In this document: positions 7,618-15,879 of the stretch, piece by piece
Numbering within the stretch: the stretch's first letter is position 1
Layout: each line of letters begins with the position of its first letter
Origin: JAGWRI01 sp963728785
Lineage (GTDB): Bacteria > Gemmatimonadota > Gemmatimonadetes > Gemmatimonadales > Gemmatimonadaceae
Assembly (NCBI GenBank): GCA_963728785.1
Contig: CAVSKV010000002.1
Location: 62,001 to 126,000, forward strand
DNA: 64,000 bases
Direction: 5' to 3'
Notes under the pieces: generated by a model
What the model was told of the DNA's origin: nothing
The model's input: only the letters and a program-made list of their open reading frames with translations
Database searches by the model: none
Position numbers and translations under genes: made by a program

Positions 7618-9153
7618 TCAGCCCCCTCCCTTGAGTGGATTCGTCACGTGGCAGATCAGGCACATCTGCATGTTCTTGGATCCCATGAGCTGGGCGTTGA
7701 AGTCCGGCCCGTGGGGATTGATGTGCAGGCCGAGATCGGAATGGCAGCGGAGGCAATCACTCTGCTGATGGCAGGCGGTGCAGGCGGTGAGACCCTGACG
7801 CGCGGCCTGGCCATGCTGCAGCAGCCACAGGGGTTGCCCGTTGTGGGCACTGCCCCGGACGCTGCCGCTGTTGGCAATCCCGCTCTTCTGGTGGCAACTG
7901 CGGCAGAACGTCTCCACGCTGTGGCAGGTACTGCAATTCTGTTCCAACGCGAAAGCAGGTTCGGCGTGCCGCGACATGAAGTCGGCAGGATGATAACTCT
8001 GCCGGGTGGAAACGCCGTCGTGGCAGGCGGTGCAGTCGCGCGGCTGGTGGCAGCCCTGACAGTTGAGGAGTCCGCTGGCCGCTACGGTCTTGTGATTGGT
8101 TGCGAACCCCGCCGTGTGCATATGCACGTGCACCGTATCACGCGCCGTGGCAAGCAGCGTCGCATTGTTCGCTCCAGCCTTGACGTTCGTGTTCGCAGCC
8201 AGGATCGGAGCCAAGGCATGGGAGGGGCTCGCCGAGGAGTCCAACAGCAGCACCACGCCGGGCGCCCGGCCAGGCTTGGCCTCGGGGAGCTTGGAGATCG
8301 TGCTGCTGCCCATGTCCCCGCGGTGACAGGTGCGACAGCTCGACTGGGTGTGGCAGCTGGCACAGGTCTGGAAATTGGCCGCGGCGTCCTTGCCGTGCTC
8401 GCTCACCCACTCGCCCGTCCGGTGGGAAGCCGGCGTGAAATACACTGGCGCCTTGCCGCGGACCAGCGACGCCACGCGCGGATCGCTGCCGAGTGCCTGG
8501 ATGGCCGGTAGCTGGTCGGCGTTCGGATGGCACCGGGCGCAACTCTCCCGCGCGTGGCAGATGGCGCATTGGGCCGCGCGGGCCGGAGTGGTCGGTGCGT
8601 GCGTGGCCAGGAAGTTGGAATCGTCGTGCCACGGCGGCTTGGGGAATGCGGCGACGGCCGAGGCGGTGAGGGCCGTGGCCTGCGCCAGCGGCTTGTGGCA
8701 GGTGGTGCACTTGGCCGATGCGGCGAGGTGCTCCGGCGCTTTGTGACAGGCGAGGCAGGCGTCGGGGCTGGGAGCGGCGACATGCATCCACGCCGTGTCG
8801 CGTCCCGCTTTCAGGCCGTGACAGTTGGCGCACGTTACCTGGTCCCCCATCGCCGACGAGATGGCCGCGTGGACCGTATGCGAGAGCTTGAGATTGTTGG
8901 CCCGCCACGTATACGCACTCCACGCGACGAGCGGCTCGTCGTTGCCGTTGTGGCATTGCGCGCACACGGCCTTGGTGGGAAACATGGTCGCCGTGTCGCC
9001 GCTCGTGATGCCGCCGTGGCACCCCGCGCACGTCGGGAACAGCTTGGCGTGCATGGAGTGCGGGAAGAACCCGCGGGGCTGTTGCTGCTGCACGGCCCAT
9101 CCGGCCGTGGCAACGGCCAGCAATAGCGGAACGAACAGTCGGCGCGTGTTCAT
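7618..9153 (-). CDS. Sixteen-heme c-type cytochrome
   Basis: This is a 511-residue exported multiheme cytochrome with 16 CxxCH motifs, the first CAGCH near residue 40 and the last CLICH just before the C-terminus. The chosen ATG at 9153 gives a signal peptide (MNTRRLFVPLLLAVATAGWA). It overlaps the stop of the preceding gene by ATGA, so it is translationally coupled to the beta-barrel protein; a longer open frame upstream of 9153 is that gene's shadow. A heme-poor insert of about 70 residues (about 270-345) separates hemes 1-9 from hemes 10-16. The pairing with a barrel suggests that it could sit inside or below an outer-membrane pore as an electron wire. No catalytic family was recognised. 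Confidence 0.9.
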   Translation of the reverse strand: MNTRRLFVPLLLAVATAGWAVQQQQPRGFFPHSMHAKLFPTCAGCHGGITSGDTATMFPTKAVCAQCHNGNDEPLVAWSAYTWRANNLKLSHTVHAAISSAMGDQVTCANCHGLKAGRDTAWMHVAAPSPDACLACHKAPEHLAASAKCTTCHKPLAQATALTASAVAAFPKPPWHDDSNFLATHAPTTPARAAQCAICHARESCARCHPNADQLPAIQALGSDPRVASLVRGKAPVYFTPASHRTGEWVSEHGKDAAANFQTCASCHTQSSCRTCHRGDMGSSTISKLPEAKPGRAPGVVLLLDSSASPSHALAPILAANTNVKAGANNATLLATARDTVHVHMHTAGFATNHKTVAASGLLNCQGCHQPRDCTACHDGVSTRQSYHPADFMSRHAEPAFALEQNCSTCHSVETFCRSCHQKSGIANSGSVRGSAHNGQPLWLLQHGQAARQGLTACTACHQQSDCLRCHSDLGLHINPHGPDFNAQLMGSKNMQMCLICHVTNPLKGGG

Positions 9154-10637
9154 GGCTTCCTCACCGGACCGACGGTCCAGCCCCCCGGGTTGGTGCCCAC
9201 CCTCCACTCGAGCCGGACGCTCACCCGCCGCTGATCCCAATTGACCTGCTGCGGGTCATCCTGCCCGGTGTGGTGGTAGAGCGCGGCATCGGCGATCAGG
9301 TTGAGGTCGGGGAACAGCCGCATCGTCCCTTGGAATCCGGCTCCGAGCACCCGTCCCTGGCCCACCGTGAATTCGTAGATGTTCTGGAAGGCCGTGCCGT
9401 GCACGGCCAGCGACCCGCGGTCACTCGGCGTCCACCGGAGCCCGAGGTCGCCGTCGCTGCTCGAAGCGCCGAAATTGATGTTCATGTTGTAGCTGCCCTG
9501 GACCGTCCAGTGGTTGAACGGGCTGGCCGATCCGGTGGCCCCCACCCGCCAGCCGCTCGACGAGAGCGGGAGCGAGATCACGCCGGTATATGTGTCTTCG
9601 TATTCCCGGCGCCCACCCGACAGCCCGAAGGCCAGCCGCTGGCCGGGGGCGGTCCAGTTGAGCGTCGCCGTGCCCTCGTCGTAGCCGACAGGGGAGAATG
9701 CGCCCCAGATGGTCCACAGGTCGAAGTAGGGCACGTAGTGATGGAATGCCAGCCCGGGCGTGATGCCGTCCAGCGAAACGAACGTGACGTGCGCCGCGAG
9801 GTCGTTGAACGTCTCGGTGGCCATGTCGCGGGTGGCGTCGAAGCCGAACGATCCGAACGGCGCGCGGAATTCCGCGTTGGCCGCCATGCGCTCGGAGTTT
9901 ACCGCCCCGAAGTCGCTGCGCACCTCCTTCTGGTACTGCAGCTGCATCGACGCGTAGGGGCTGGGCCGGATCTGCACCGTGCCGCCGAACAGGTACGTAT
10001 GGTCGATGGGGGGAATGTCCTCCACCGGCGCCAGCGCGGCGGCGTCGAGCGGCTCGTTGAGCCCCTGAACCAGCGTCTGCCCCGCATAGGCATTCACCCT
10101 GATCTCGGCCAGCGGGCTCACCGACGCCGACAACCCGTCGAAGTTGTACATGCCGAGGCCAGACTGCTCCCACTGCCGGCCGAGTTTGGCCGACACCGTC
10201 TGGCGGTCGAGTTCGACGTACGCGGCGAGCACCGAGAAGTTCTGCGTGGCCTGCGGCCACAGTTCGCGCCCGTCGCCAGCGGCGTCGCGACCTCGCAGTT
10301 GCGCGTGCACGCTCAGGCCCTGCCCCAATCCCCATGCCGTGACGTCCAGGTCCTGCATCATGGCCATCAGCGACGCACGCGGCGCGGAGCTATAAAAGTA
10401 GCAGTATGCGTCGCCGGGGACACACGTACTGATCACTCCCGACGCCGTCTTGCGCGTGATGGACGTGACCGAATCCGTGGATGCGAACGGCACGCTGTCG
10501 GTGAGGAGGGGCCGCATGTCCAGGTACTGCGCCCAACTCGACCCCTGAACCACGACTCCCTGCGCTCGTGCGCTGGCAGCGACCGTCGCCGCCAGCGCCA
10601 GCGCCGGGAGCCCCGTACGAAGTAGCCGCATCAACAT
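9150..10637 (-). CDS. Outer-membrane beta-barrel candidate, partner of the 16-heme cytochrome
   Basis: The 495-residue protein has a Sec signal (cleavage near ASARAQ) and then a long sequence of alternating polar and aromatic/hydrophobic residues with Gly-rich turns, typical of an outer-membrane barrel. Examples are VSAKLGRQWEQSG, LFGGTVQIRPSPYAS, ASMQLQYQKE and RVSVRLEWRVG. I see no heme motif; two cysteines lie near residues 75-85. GGAGG precedes two possible starts, ATG 10637 (3-base spacer) and ATG 10631 (9-base spacer, perhaps better). It lies between two nonaheme lipoproteins and a 16-heme cytochrome and is coupled to the latter, which is the basis for proposing a porin-cytochrome conduit. 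No specific barrel family (MtrB, PioB, OmbB) was recognised by eye. Confidence 0.75.
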   Translation of the reverse strand: MLMRLLRTGLPALALAATVAASARAQGVVVQGSSWAQYLDMRPLLTDSVPFASTDSVTSITRKTASGVISTCVPGDAYCYFYSSAPRASLMAMMQDLDVTAWGLGQGLSVHAQLRGRDAAGDGRELWPQATQNFSVLAAYVELDRQTVSAKLGRQWEQSGLGMYNFDGLSASVSPLAEIRVNAYAGQTLVQGLNEPLDAAALAPVEDIPPIDHTYLFGGTVQIRPSPYASMQLQYQKEVRSDFGAVNSERMAANAEFRAPFGSFGFDATRDMATETFNDLAAHVTFVSLDGITPGLAFHHYVPYFDLWTIWGAFSPVGYDEGTATLNWTAPGQRLAFGLSGGRREYEDTYTGVISLPLSSSGWRVGATGSASPFNHWTVQGSYNMNINFGASSSDGDLGLRWTPSDRGSLAVHGTAFQNIYEFTVGQGRVLGAGFQGTMRLFPDLNLIADAALYHHTGQDDPQQVNWDQRRVSVRLEWRVGTNPGGWTVGPVRKP

Positions 10638-10780
10638 GATCCTCCAGAATGCGAGATCCCGCTCCGGACGGGCTGATGGAGGCCGCGGAGCGACGCCCCC
10701 GTAGTGGCGCGGGCCGGGAAGGTGTTCGTCCCCGACCCGCGCTGTTTCTTCACTTCGAATTCAACGTCACACGCTCACCA

Positions 10781-12241
10781 TCACTTGTTCACCATTGCGG
10801 GCAGGATGTTGGCCAGGTTCACGCTGATCTTCGGCGCGATTCCGTAGTCGGTCTGCACCTGCTGGATGCTCGCCGTGAGCAGCGCTTCCATGAGGAACGG
10901 ATTGTGGATTTCCTCGCCCACCTTCTCCGCCAACAGCAGGTTGAACTTGGCGCCAAAGGCGGTGGTGATCACCGTCGTGTCCGGGAGATTTGTGAATTTC
11001 GCCTTCGGAATCTGCACGATCTGGCTGCTGAGCGCCGAGTCGAGCAGCGCCAGCCGCGTAATGACCGTAGACATCAGGCCCATGGCCACGGACGGGGCGC
11101 CATGGCAGCCGCTGGCCGCGCAAGCGCTGAAATCGCGCTGCGAGATGTCGCAGCTGGCGGAAGTCGGGGCGCCGTTCGCGTCCAGACAGGGAGCGGCGAT
11201 GAACATGTGCCCGGTGTAGCTGTCGGCCAGGGCACCGTTCGCACTGTCGGCGGTCACCGGGTGCATGTGACAGGACACGCAGAGGGTCGGGTTGGCCGAC
11301 GGCGTCCCGTGGGTGAGCGTAATCGTGGTGGGGCCGGTGTAGCCCGGCGGCCACCAGCCGGCGATCCCCAGGAGCACGGGGCCTTCGGGTGACATCGAGG
11401 CGCGCAGGGTGCCGCTCGTATAGGCCGGCGTGCCGTTGCGCTGGTGGCACTTCATGCAGAGCATGTTGGCGGTATCGGCGACGTTGATCGGATACCGCAG
11501 CTGGTACACGTTCGGGCCACCGTGGGGATCGTGGCAAACGGCGCAGGTGATCTCCATCGGGTTCGTGGCCGCCTGGTTCATTTCCACATAGTTCGTCTGG
11601 ACGCCCCATGCGGCCAAGGCGTTCTGCCCGACGTGGCAGTAGACGCACGAAGCATTACCAAGCGCGTGCGACGTGGTGGTGTTCGCATGCATCGACTGCA
11701 CCCATTCGTTGACGAACGGGTTGTGGGGGAGGCCGTTGTGGCACTCTGCGCAGCCCGTCCCGAAGGGCACGCCCCCGGTATCCACGTTGATCGACGCCAG
11801 CGGCTCATTTTCCGAGCTGGGCGACGATACGTGTACGAGCCCCGGGCCGTGACAGGCCTCGCACTGCACGTCCTGGTATCGCGGATCGTTGGTGGCGAGG
11901 AAGCCGACCAGCGTGTCCGTGGTCGCGTTGCCGTACGAGTTCACGGTGTGACAGGGGACGCAGGCCGCCGTGGCATGTCCTGTGGCCTGGAGGTCGGCCC
12001 AGGCGTTCGCGTGGTGCGTCTGCGCCCACTCGGTCTGCTTGTCGATGTGACAATTCCCGCACACCGTCTGCTTGGTGAGCGTGTCTGAATAGCCAACGAA
12101 ATTCGCCGCAGCCGCAGGAGGCGGGGAGGCGGCGGGCGCAGCCTTGTAGGCGATCTTTTCACTGGTACACGATGCGGCCACCACTGCACCCACGAGGAGT
12201 ACAGCGAGCCGGCCCGTGATCGCGCTGGTTGGATGTCTCAT
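10781..12241 (-). CDS. Nonaheme c-type cytochrome lipoprotein, copy 2
   Basis: This 486-residue exported cytochrome has a lipobox (VVAASC) near residue 25. Eight CxxCH motifs (CGNCH, CVPCH, CEACH, CAECH, CVYCH, CAVCH, CMKCH, CVSCH) and one CX4CH (CAASGCH) give nine likely hemes. The C-terminal 110 residues are heme-free and probably helical. The start at 12241 was chosen because it matches the start of the paralog at 14088, and both have GGAGAG 6-7 bases upstream; ATG 12247 is an alternative. It is closely similar to the next gene along most of its length (for example shared AQTHHANAWADLQ). A surface-anchored electron-transfer role is inferred from the lipid anchor and the neighbouring barrel. 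Confidence 0.9.
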   Translation of the reverse strand: MRHPTSAITGRLAVLLVGAVVAASCTSEKIAYKAAPAASPPPAAAANFVGYSDTLTKQTVCGNCHIDKQTEWAQTHHANAWADLQATGHATAACVPCHTVNSYGNATTDTLVGFLATNDPRYQDVQCEACHGPGLVHVSSPSSENEPLASINVDTGGVPFGTGCAECHNGLPHNPFVNEWVQSMHANTTTSHALGNASCVYCHVGQNALAAWGVQTNYVEMNQAATNPMEITCAVCHDPHGGPNVYQLRYPINVADTANMLCMKCHQRNGTPAYTSGTLRASMSPEGPVLLGIAGWWPPGYTGPTTITLTHGTPSANPTLCVSCHMHPVTADSANGALADSYTGHMFIAAPCLDANGAPTSASCDISQRDFSACAASGCHGAPSVAMGLMSTVITRLALLDSALSSQIVQIPKAKFTNLPDTTVITTAFGAKFNLLLAEKVGEEIHNPFLMEALLTASIQQVQTDYGIAPKISVNLANILPAMVNK

Positions 12242-12636
12242 ATGCATTCTCTCCGCACTGCGTGGGGGCGTGGGCGTAAGACCTTCGAGTCGAGCTCCGT
12301 CACTGTTCGCCTGATTCATCCTGCTCGGGACCTATCCATGCAAGGCTGAATGTGCGGCTCGCTAACCCACCCAACCGTCAGAGGATGCCGGAGATTTGTA
12401 CGGAATATCCTCACAGAAATGTCGTGCGTTTACCGCGACGTTTTCAACGCCCCCGAAAGCCAAATGTCGGGAGGTGTGCACCGGGCTCCGCGGGCATGGA
12501 TCGGTCACGAGGAGGACAGACTGCGGCGCCGCGGCGCCGCTCCCCCCGCCAGTGCGGTTCCCGGTGCGGGCGGGGGGCCGGGGCAATATTCATCCCCGAC
12601 CCACGCCAAGGCTCCGGACGAGCCCCCTCCCCCACC
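12242..12636. other. Intergenic region between the nonaheme paralogs
   Basis: This gap of about 395 bp has no convincing gene; open frames here are short and lack ribosome-binding sites. Its right part holds two inverted repeats, described separately. Its left part should hold the leader of the downstream copy, with the GGAGAG ribosome-binding sequence at its end. Confidence 0.6.
12523..12577 (-). terminator. Two GC-rich hairpins after nonaheme copy 1
   Basis: A 9-bp perfect stem (12542-12550 with 12569-12577, 18-base loop) is followed in the direction of minus-strand transcription by a perfect 18-bp palindrome, GCGGCGCCGCGGCGCCGC (12523-12540). They lie 60-115 bp past the stop of the 12637-14088 gene. 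There is no T-tract, so termination or RNA 3'-end stabilisation is an inference. Confidence 0.5.
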
Positions 12637-14088
12637 CTACTCCTGGGACGAGACCGCGTCCCTCAGCACGTTCGTCAGGCTCACGCTGAACGTTGGCACG
12701 ATGCCGTAGTCGAGCTGCACCTGCTTGATGCTCGCCGTGAGGAGCGCTTCCATCAGGAACGGATTGTGCACCACCGACCCGGGCTCCTCGGCCAACAACA
12801 GATTGAACTTGGCGCCCTGCGCCGTGGTCAGCACCGTGCCCGCCGCGAACTGGCTCGCCGGGATCTGCGCCAGTTGGCTGTTGAGCGCCGAGTCGAGCAG
12901 AGCCAGCCGGGCCTGGGCGGTGGACATCAGAGACATCGCCACCGACGGCGCCGCATGGCAGCCGCTCGCCGCACAGGCGCTGAACGAGCGCTGGGACATG
13001 CTGCAATCGCCCGTCGTGGGGACCCCGTTCGCGTCCAGGCATGGAATGGCCAGGAACAGGTGCCCCGAATAGTTGCTGACGAGCGCGCCACTGGCGTTGG
13101 TCACGCGCATCGGGTTCATGTGACAGGTCACGCACAGGTCCGGATTCGCCGCCACGGTGCCATGGGTGAGCGTGATCGTATCGGGGCCAGTGTAGCTCGG
13201 CGGGAACCAGCCGGCGAAGCCGAGCAGCGTCGGCCCTTCCGGCGAGTGCGGGCCGCGCGTGTTGCTCGGCGTGGCGACCGAGTTCCGCTGGTGGCATCGC
13301 ATGCAGAGGTTCTGCGTCGTGTCCGGTGCGTTGACCGGCATGCGCAGCTGCGCGACGTTCGGCCCGCCGTGCGGGTCGTGGCAGACGGCGCAGGTGATGT
13401 TCATGGGGTCCGTGAGCTCCTGGCCCGCCTCTACGTAGTCGGTGTTCACGCCCCACGCGAGGAGCGCCCCCTGCCCGGAGTGGCACCCAAGGCACGCGAC
13501 GTTGCCAGCGGCGTGTGACTCGACGCTGTTCCCGTGGGCCGACCGCGCCCATTCGTCCACGAACGGATTGTTGGCGCCGGTGTGGCACTCGCCGCAGCCG
13601 TTGCCGAAGGCCGTGCCGGTGTCCACGTTGATCGAGGCCATCGGCTCGTTCCCCAATCCGGGCCCCGCGACGTGCTCGGCCCCGGGGCCGTGACAGCTCT
13701 CGCACTGCACGTCCTTGTACCGCGAGTCGTTGGTGGCGAGGAAGGCAACCATCGTGTCGGTCACGGCATTGCCCAGCGAACTCACCGTATGGCAGGGGTT
13801 GCAGGACGCCGTGGCATGCCCACTGGCCTGGAGATCGGCCCACGCGTTGGCGTGGTGGGTCTGCGCCCACGAGGCCTGCTTGTCGAGGTGACAGGTGCCG
13901 CACACCGTCTGCTTGGTAAGTGTGTCGGCGTACCCGAGGAAGTTGGCGGCGGCCGCCGGCGGCGGGTTGGAGGACGCCTCCTCGGTCGATTTGTATGTGA
14001 TCTTCTCGCTCGTGCATGCCGAAGCGACGACAGTGCCCACCGCCAGTACGGTGAGCCGCGCCAGAACGGGATGGATGGAATGTCTCAT
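12637..14088 (-). CDS. Nonaheme c-type cytochrome lipoprotein, copy 1
   Basis: This 483-residue paralog of the gene at 10781-12241 has the same layout: lipobox (VVASAC), a Pro/Ala-rich linker, eight CxxCH motifs (CGTCH, CNPCH, CESCH, CGECH, CLGCH, CAVCH, CMRCH, CVTCH) and one CX4CH (CAASGCH), then a heme-free C-terminal helical part. The start MRHSIHP at 14088 is preceded by GGAGAG with a 6-base spacer. It is the first gene of the minus-strand cytochrome block and faces hypC across a divergent region. Tandem duplication followed by divergence is the simplest explanation of the pair. The two copies could stack or serve different partners. Confidence 0.9.
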   Translation of the reverse strand: MRHSIHPVLARLTVLAVGTVVASACTSEKITYKSTEEASSNPPPAAAANFLGYADTLTKQTVCGTCHLDKQASWAQTHHANAWADLQASGHATASCNPCHTVSSLGNAVTDTMVAFLATNDSRYKDVQCESCHGPGAEHVAGPGLGNEPMASINVDTGTAFGNGCGECHTGANNPFVDEWARSAHGNSVESHAAGNVACLGCHSGQGALLAWGVNTDYVEAGQELTDPMNITCAVCHDPHGGPNVAQLRMPVNAPDTTQNLCMRCHQRNSVATPSNTRGPHSPEGPTLLGFAGWFPPSYTGPDTITLTHGTVAANPDLCVTCHMNPMRVTNASGALVSNYSGHLFLAIPCLDANGVPTTGDCSMSQRSFSACAASGCHAAPSVAMSLMSTAQARLALLDSALNSQLAQIPASQFAAGTVLTTAQGAKFNLLLAEEPGSVVHNPFLMEALLTASIKQVQLDYGIVPTFSVSLTNVLRDAVSSQE

Positions 14089-14426
14089 TAGGTGCTCTCC
14101 GCACTGATGGGGGAATCAGGGCCGGGGATGGGTGCCGGCTATTGCCTCTCATTTTCCGCCGCAAGGCGGGTCGGTCTTTGTGTTTTCTTTAGCACCTTCA
14201 ACGTGCCCAAGGCCGAGGCCCCGGACTGTCGGCCAAGTCCCGAGATTTGTGGGGGCTATTACCGACGGTCAGGTCATTATTAAACAAAAGTTTATAACGC
14301 GAGACGTATGTCGGGTTTTTCACTACATCACCGGCCCCCTCGCCTGACTGACGCCCGTCGGGTGCATTCCCAGCTTGGCACCCATCCTCGGTGTCCCCCA
14401 CCCGCCGCACCGGCAAGGGAGGAACG
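14089..14426. promoter_or_regulatory. Divergent region, cytochrome block and hypCDE
   Basis: This 338-bp gap has no gene. It is AT-richer than its surroundings at 14270-14310, where TATAAC (14293-14298) could be a -10 element for hypC, but no good -35 element lies at the right distance. Shared control of hypCDE and the cytochrome block from this region is possible. No recognisable operator was found. Confidence 0.35.
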
Positions 14427-14738
14427 ATGTGCCTCGGCGTGCCCGGCCGCGTGATCGAAGTCAACGGACAGATTGCCCAGGTGGACTTCTTCGGAGTGCG
14501 TCGTGAGACCCGCCTCGACATCATCGACGAGCCGGTCGGCCCGGGCGACTACATCCTGAATCACGTCGGGTTCGCCATCCGGCGCATTCCCGCCGATGAA
14601 ATCGAGGAGACGCTCGCGCTGTACGAAGTGCTGCTTCGCGAAGCCGAGAACGACATGATGGCCGCCGACGTCCGTGGTGAGATCGACGCCACGCGGGCTT
14701 CGACAGCCACCGGCGCCGCAGGGGCCCCCGATGCCTGA
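14427..14738 (+). CDS. hypC: Hydrogenase maturation chaperone HypC
   Basis: HypC (HupF/HypC family) carries the Fe(CN)2CO group with HypD and hands it to the large-subunit precursor. The start MCLGVPGRV is diagnostic, since the N-terminal Cys is the functional ligand, and AGGGAGGA lies just upstream of the ATG at 14427. The protein has 103 aa, slightly longer than usual because of an Ala/Thr-rich tail after about residue 85. It opens the hypCDE operon and overlaps hypD by 8 bp. These genes are split from hypA, hypB and hypF by the 7-kb cytochrome block. Confidence 0.95.
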   Translation: MCLGVPGRVIEVNGQIAQVDFFGVRRETRLDIIDEPVGPGDYILNHVGFAIRRIPADEIEETLALYEVLLREAENDMMAADVRGEIDATRASTATGAAGAPDA

Positions 14739-15879
14739 ATCCACGGCGGCCGCTGCGGCACTCCCCAAGGGCGCCGACGAACTCAAGTTTCGAGACCCCG
14801 TTCGCGCGCGCGAACTCGCCGCCGCCATCGGGCACATGTGCGACCAGATCGGCCGCGCACCAGTGACCGTCATGCACGTCTGCGGCAGCCACGAGCAGTC
14901 GATCGCCAAGTTCGGGCTCCGGCAAACCTTCCCCGACGCCCTAGACGTGATCATGGGGCCGGGGTGCCCCGTATGCGTGACCGACCTGCCCGAAGTGGAC
15001 GAAGCCGTGGTGCTGGCCGAGGATGGCGTGCGCGTGGTGACCTATGGAGACATGCTGCGGGTGCCGGGCACGGTGCGCTCGCTGGCCGAAGTTCAGTCGA
15101 TGGGCGGCAAGGTGGACGTGGTGTACAGCGCCGCGCAGGCAGTGGACATCGCCCGCGAGACGGACGAACCGGTGGTTTTCTTTGCCAGCGGATTCGAGAC
15201 CACTGCGGTGGCCACGGCGGCGATCGTCGTCAACGACCCTCCGCCCAACTTCTACGTGCTCTCGGCGCACAAGTACATCCCGCCGGTCATGGAGATCGTA
15301 GCCGAGATGCCCGACACGCGCATCGAGGGGTTTCTGGCGGCGGGGCACGCGGCGACGATCACGGGATGGGGCATCTTCGAGCGCTTCGTCGAGCGGCACG
15401 GCATTCCCGTGGTGGTCGCCGGGTTCGAACCGCTGGACATCCTGGCGGGCCTCGCCCAACTCGTGGAGTTGATCCGCGACAAGGACCATCGCGTGGTGAA
15501 CGCGTTCCCGCGGTGCGTGACCAAGGAAGGGAACAAGGTGGCGCAGCGGGAACTCTGGCGGGTGTTCCGCACCACGGGCGGCAATTGGCGCGGCATCGCG
15601 CACGTCCCCAACGGCAACCTCCGCCTGCGCGACGAGTTCGCGCACCTCGACGCCCGGCGCCAGTTCAGGATCGATCTCAAGCGGCTCTGGACGCAGGCCC
15701 CGCCCGCCCTCACGCAACTCTGCGTCTGCGGCGACATCATGGCCGGCATCTCGTCGCCCGAGAAGTGCTCGCTGTTCGGAAAGGAATGCGCGCCCGACGC
15801 TCCGGTGGGCGCGTGCATGGTGAGCAGTGAGGGCACCTGCCGCATCTGGCACCAGTACGGAGGGCACCCGAAGCTATGA
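14731..15879 (+). CDS. hypD: Hydrogenase formation protein HypD
   Basis: HypD is the [4Fe-4S] scaffold on which Fe(CN)2CO is assembled with HypC and HypE. Recognisable motifs are VMHVCGSHE, GPGCPVC, GFETTAVATA and the C-terminal cysteine set LCVCGDIMAG, CSLFGKEC, GACMVSSEGTC. The length is 382 aa. The ATG at 14731 (MPESTAAAA) overlaps the hypC stop by 8 bp; further in-frame sequence upstream lies within hypC and is not used. Confidence 0.96.
   Translation: MPESTAAAAALPKGADELKFRDPVRARELAAAIGHMCDQIGRAPVTVMHVCGSHEQSIAKFGLRQTFPDALDVIMGPGCPVCVTDLPEVDEAVVLAEDGVRVVTYGDMLRVPGTVRSLAEVQSMGGKVDVVYSAAQAVDIARETDEPVVFFASGFETTAVATAAIVVNDPPPNFYVLSAHKYIPPVMEIVAEMPDTRIEGFLAAGHAATITGWGIFERFVERHGIPVVVAGFEPLDILAGLAQLVELIRDKDHRVVNAFPRCVTKEGNKVAQRELWRVFRTTGGNWRGIAHVPNGNLRLRDEFAHLDARRQFRIDLKRLWTQAPPALTQLCVCGDIMAGISSPEKCSLFGKECAPDAPVGACMVSSEGTCRIWHQYGGHPKL

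Noticed and set aside
12523..12540. Recombination or attachment site at the perfect 18-bp GC palindrome
   Set aside because: No integrase, no direct repeats and no composition break lie nearby. A hairpin after a gene end is the simpler reading.
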